10,055 bases of DNA from an uncultured Candidatus Competibacteraceae bacterium (GTDB taxonomy: Bacteria; Pseudomonadota; Gammaproteobacteria; Competibacterales; Competibacteraceae): assembly GCA_937872125.1 (NCBI GenBank), contig CALMNY010000288.1, positions 1 to 10,055 of the forward strand, in the 5' to 3' direction. The notes below the pieces were generated by a model. It searched no databases. It had not been told where the DNA came from and saw only the letters and a program-made list of their open reading frames with translations. Positions 8,301 to 10,055 of this stretch are shown in pieces; the stretch's first letter is position 1, and each line of letters opens with the position of its first letter. The position numbers and the translations under genes were made by a program.

Positions 8301-10055
8301 TTAACGGCTCATCACCAGCGTGCCGCCCGCACCGCCCAGCACGATCAGATCGGCGACGATGCGGGCGCTTTCCTCCAGCGCCGCGTCGGGAATCACGCTG
8401 TCCTTACCTTCCGGAATTTCATCCCCCGCCTTGAGCGGCGGCAGTCCTTTGGCGATGCGATAGCGGTTCTCGCGTTCCCGCTGCCAGGCTTCGATGCGCT
8501 CCCGCTCGTTCCGGCGCTGGCTCTCCAGCAGCGACACTGTGGTCTTGTCCTGCTGCTGCCGAGTGAACTCGAGGTCGCGCAGAAATGCCTGATAGTCGGG
8601 ATCGCCCGCGATCCGCGCCTGATGCCGCCGCACCAACTCAGGGGCCAGGGCAACAATGCCACGGTCACCGCGATAGCGGGCGGCGGCGATTTCGTCCCAG
8701 GGCAGCGCGTTCTTTTGAGCGCTTTCACCCACCTCCGCGCTGTCCACCGCCGAGGGGATGGCGATATCGGGGCGAACGCCGCGATGCTGAGTGCTGCTGC
8801 CGTTGACCCGGTAAAACTTGGCGATGGTCAGCTTCAACTGGCCCTGCGGTTCCCTGGACTGGGTGAACCGGTTCAGATCCACCAGCGTCTGCACCGTGCC
8901 CTTGCCGAAGGTTGGGTCGCCGATCACCAGACCGCGCCCGTAATCCTGGATGGCGCCGGCGAAAATCTCCGAAGCCGAGGCGCTGGCGTGATCCACCAGC
9001 ACTGCCAGCGGGCCATCATAGGCTTGGCCGGGTTCGCTGTCCTTTTCGATCTCGACTTCGCCGCCGACATTGCGCACCTGCACTATCGGCCCCTCGCCGA
9101 TGAACAGCCCGGTCAAATCCACCGCTTCCTGCAGGGAGCCGCCGCCGTTCTCGCGCAGATCGAGCACCAGACCATCCACCTTGCCGTTCAGCTCGTTCAA
9201 CAGCCGGCGCACGTCGCGGGTGGTGCTGCGGTAGTTGGGATCACCGCGCCGCGCGGCGTCGAAGTCGCTGTAGAACGCCGGGATGGTAATGACGCCGACC
9301 CGCAGGTCGCGGTCGTTCGGACCGCGCACCGTCTTGATCTCGCTCTTGGCGGCCTGCTTTTCCAGCTTGATGGTGTCGCGCACCAGCCGGACGGTTTTCT
9401 CCGCCGCTGTGGCGCCGGCTTTGCCGGGTAACACCTTCAGCCGCACCACCGTGCCGCGCTGACCGCGAATGCGCTCCACGACATCGTCGAGCCGCCAGCC
9501 CACCACGTCCACCCAGGGATCGTTGTCACCCTGCGCCACCGCCACGATCCGGTCGCCGGCCTTGATTTGCTGGCTGAGATCGGCAGGCCCTCCAGTGACC
9601 AGTTCGACCACCGTCACCATCTCTTCATCCATCCGCAGCACACAGCCGATGCCTTCCAGCGACAAGCGCATCTGAATATTGAAGTTCTCGGTGTTGCGCG
9701 GCGAGAAATAGGCAGTATGCGGATCAAACGCCTGCGCCACTGCGTTCATATACAACTGGAACACGTCATCGCTGCTGGTTTGCTGGGCCTGGCGCAGACG
9801 GTTGTCGTACCGCTTGACCAGCAGCTCGCGGGCAGCGCCCCGGTCCTTGCCGGACAACATCAGCGTTAACATTTCGTGCTTGAGTCGCTTACGCCAGAAG
9901 TCATCCAGATCGGCGGGCGTTTTGGCCCAGGGTGCGTTTTTGCGCTCCACGTCCAGCGATTCGTTCATATCGAACCGGAAGTCCTGCTGAAGCAAAGTCT
10001 GAATTCGGGCAGTCCGCTCCGCCAAGCGGCGCAGGTAGACGTTGAAAATATCGTA
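8301..10055 (-). CDS. prc: C-terminal processing (tail-specific) protease Prc/Tsp, N-terminus outside window
   Basis: The frame is open to the window edge, giving 584 residues of a protein about 680-720 long; the signal peptide lies outside. Prc is a periplasmic S41A serine protease that degrades or trims proteins from their C-termini, including ssrA-tagged proteins and cell-wall enzymes in relatives. In the visible fragment, a Tsp-type N-terminal helical domain is followed by a PDZ domain (about residues 130-215; LEGIGCVL at its start), then the protease core. Catalytic residues, by the E. coli Ser430/Asp441/Lys455 spacing, are Ser360 in HASASASEIF, Asp371 in QDYGRG and Lys385 in PTFGKGTVQ. 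The RGVRPDIAIPS block and the charged, coiled C-terminal DUF3340 region complete the Tsp type and separate it from short CtpA proteases. A TTG inside the frame at 10025 is not the start: the reading continues upstream as YDIFNVYLRR, matching E. coli Prc. Confidence 0.95.
   Translation of the reverse strand, partial: YDIFNVYLRRLAERTARIQTLLQQDFRFDMNESLDVERKNAPWAKTPADLDDFWRKRLKHEMLTLMLSGKDRGAARELLVKRYDNRLRQAQQTSSDDVFQLYMNAVAQAFDPHTAYFSPRNTENFNIQMRLSLEGIGCVLRMDEEMVTVVELVTGGPADLSQQIKAGDRIVAVAQGDNDPWVDVVGWRLDDVVERIRGQRGTVVRLKVLPGKAGATAAEKTVRLVRDTIKLEKQAAKSEIKTVRGPNDRDLRVGVITIPAFYSDFDAARRGDPNYRSTTRDVRRLLNELNGKVDGLVLDLRENGGGSLQEAVDLTGLFIGEGPIVQVRNVGGEVEIEKDSEPGQAYDGPLAVLVDHASASASEIFAGAIQDYGRGLVIGDPTFGKGTVQTLVDLNRFTQSREPQGQLKLTIAKFYRVNGSSTQHRGVRPDIAIPSAVDSAEVGESAQKNALPWDEIAAARYRGDRGIVALAPELVRRHQARIAGDPDYQAFLRDLEFTRQQQDKTTVSLLESQRRNERERIEAWQRERENRYRIAKGLPPLKAGDEIPEGKDSVIPDAALEESARIVADLIVLGGAGGTLVMSR

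Noticed and set aside
8208..9431. A 407-codon plus-strand open frame opposite prc.
   Set aside because: The minus strand encodes a clear Prc with all catalytic residues; the plus frame has no recognisable domain or plausible start.

Overview
The window is a dense, GC-rich stretch of bacterial chromosome with ten protein genes, two of them cut by the window edges. I see no RNA genes, mobile elements, CRISPR arrays or long repeats, and no gene-free stretch above about 170 bases. The gene families (258-residue Azotobacter-type ferredoxin-NADP reductase, Tsp/Prc tail-specific protease, YqhA, DUF815 ATPase, pip next to dtd) point to a gammaproteobacterium. I cannot name the genus from sequence alone.

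Layout. Plus strand, 1-2858: the 3' end of ferrochelatase (hemH), an LHPP-like HAD hydrolase, proline iminopeptidase (pip), and D-aminoacyl-tRNA deacylase (dtd) joined to pip by a 4-base ATGA overlap. Minus strand, 6716 down to 2830: an H-NOX heme sensor, a large hybrid histidine kinase joined to it by another ATGA overlap, and ferredoxin-NADP reductase (fpr) 69 bases further on. The 3' ends of fpr and dtd overlap tail to tail by 29 bases. Plus strand, 6884-7414: a YqhA/UPF0114 membrane protein, divergent from the H-NOX gene. Minus strand, 10055 down to 7418: a C-terminal processing protease (prc, N-terminus outside the window) followed after 4 bases by a DUF815 AAA+ ATPase, whose stop lies 3 bases from the yqhA stop.

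The most interesting part is 3676-6785, a gas-sensing two-component module. The H-NOX protein has the proximal heme histidine and the YxSxR motif, and has no tyrosine at the distal position, which suggests NO rather than O2 as ligand. Its partner kinase begins with an HNOBA domain (the H-NOX-associated, PAS-like domain known from soluble guanylyl cyclase). It continues with a coiled-coil helix, a PAS domain, a HisKA/HATPase core, a degenerate receiver and an intact receiver. The PAS domain keeps, at matching spacing, the residues used by the FixL oxygen sensor to bind heme and O2 (His237, Arg243, Arg257). If it binds heme, this kinase would combine NO input in trans through H-NOX with O2 or redox input in cis through PAS. 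That integration is my inference; the residues are visible. The output is unknown: no HPt protein or DNA-binding regulator is present here.

The other genes are mostly housekeeping: heme synthesis, peptide breakdown, removal of D-amino acids from tRNA, flavin electron transfer and periplasmic proteolysis.
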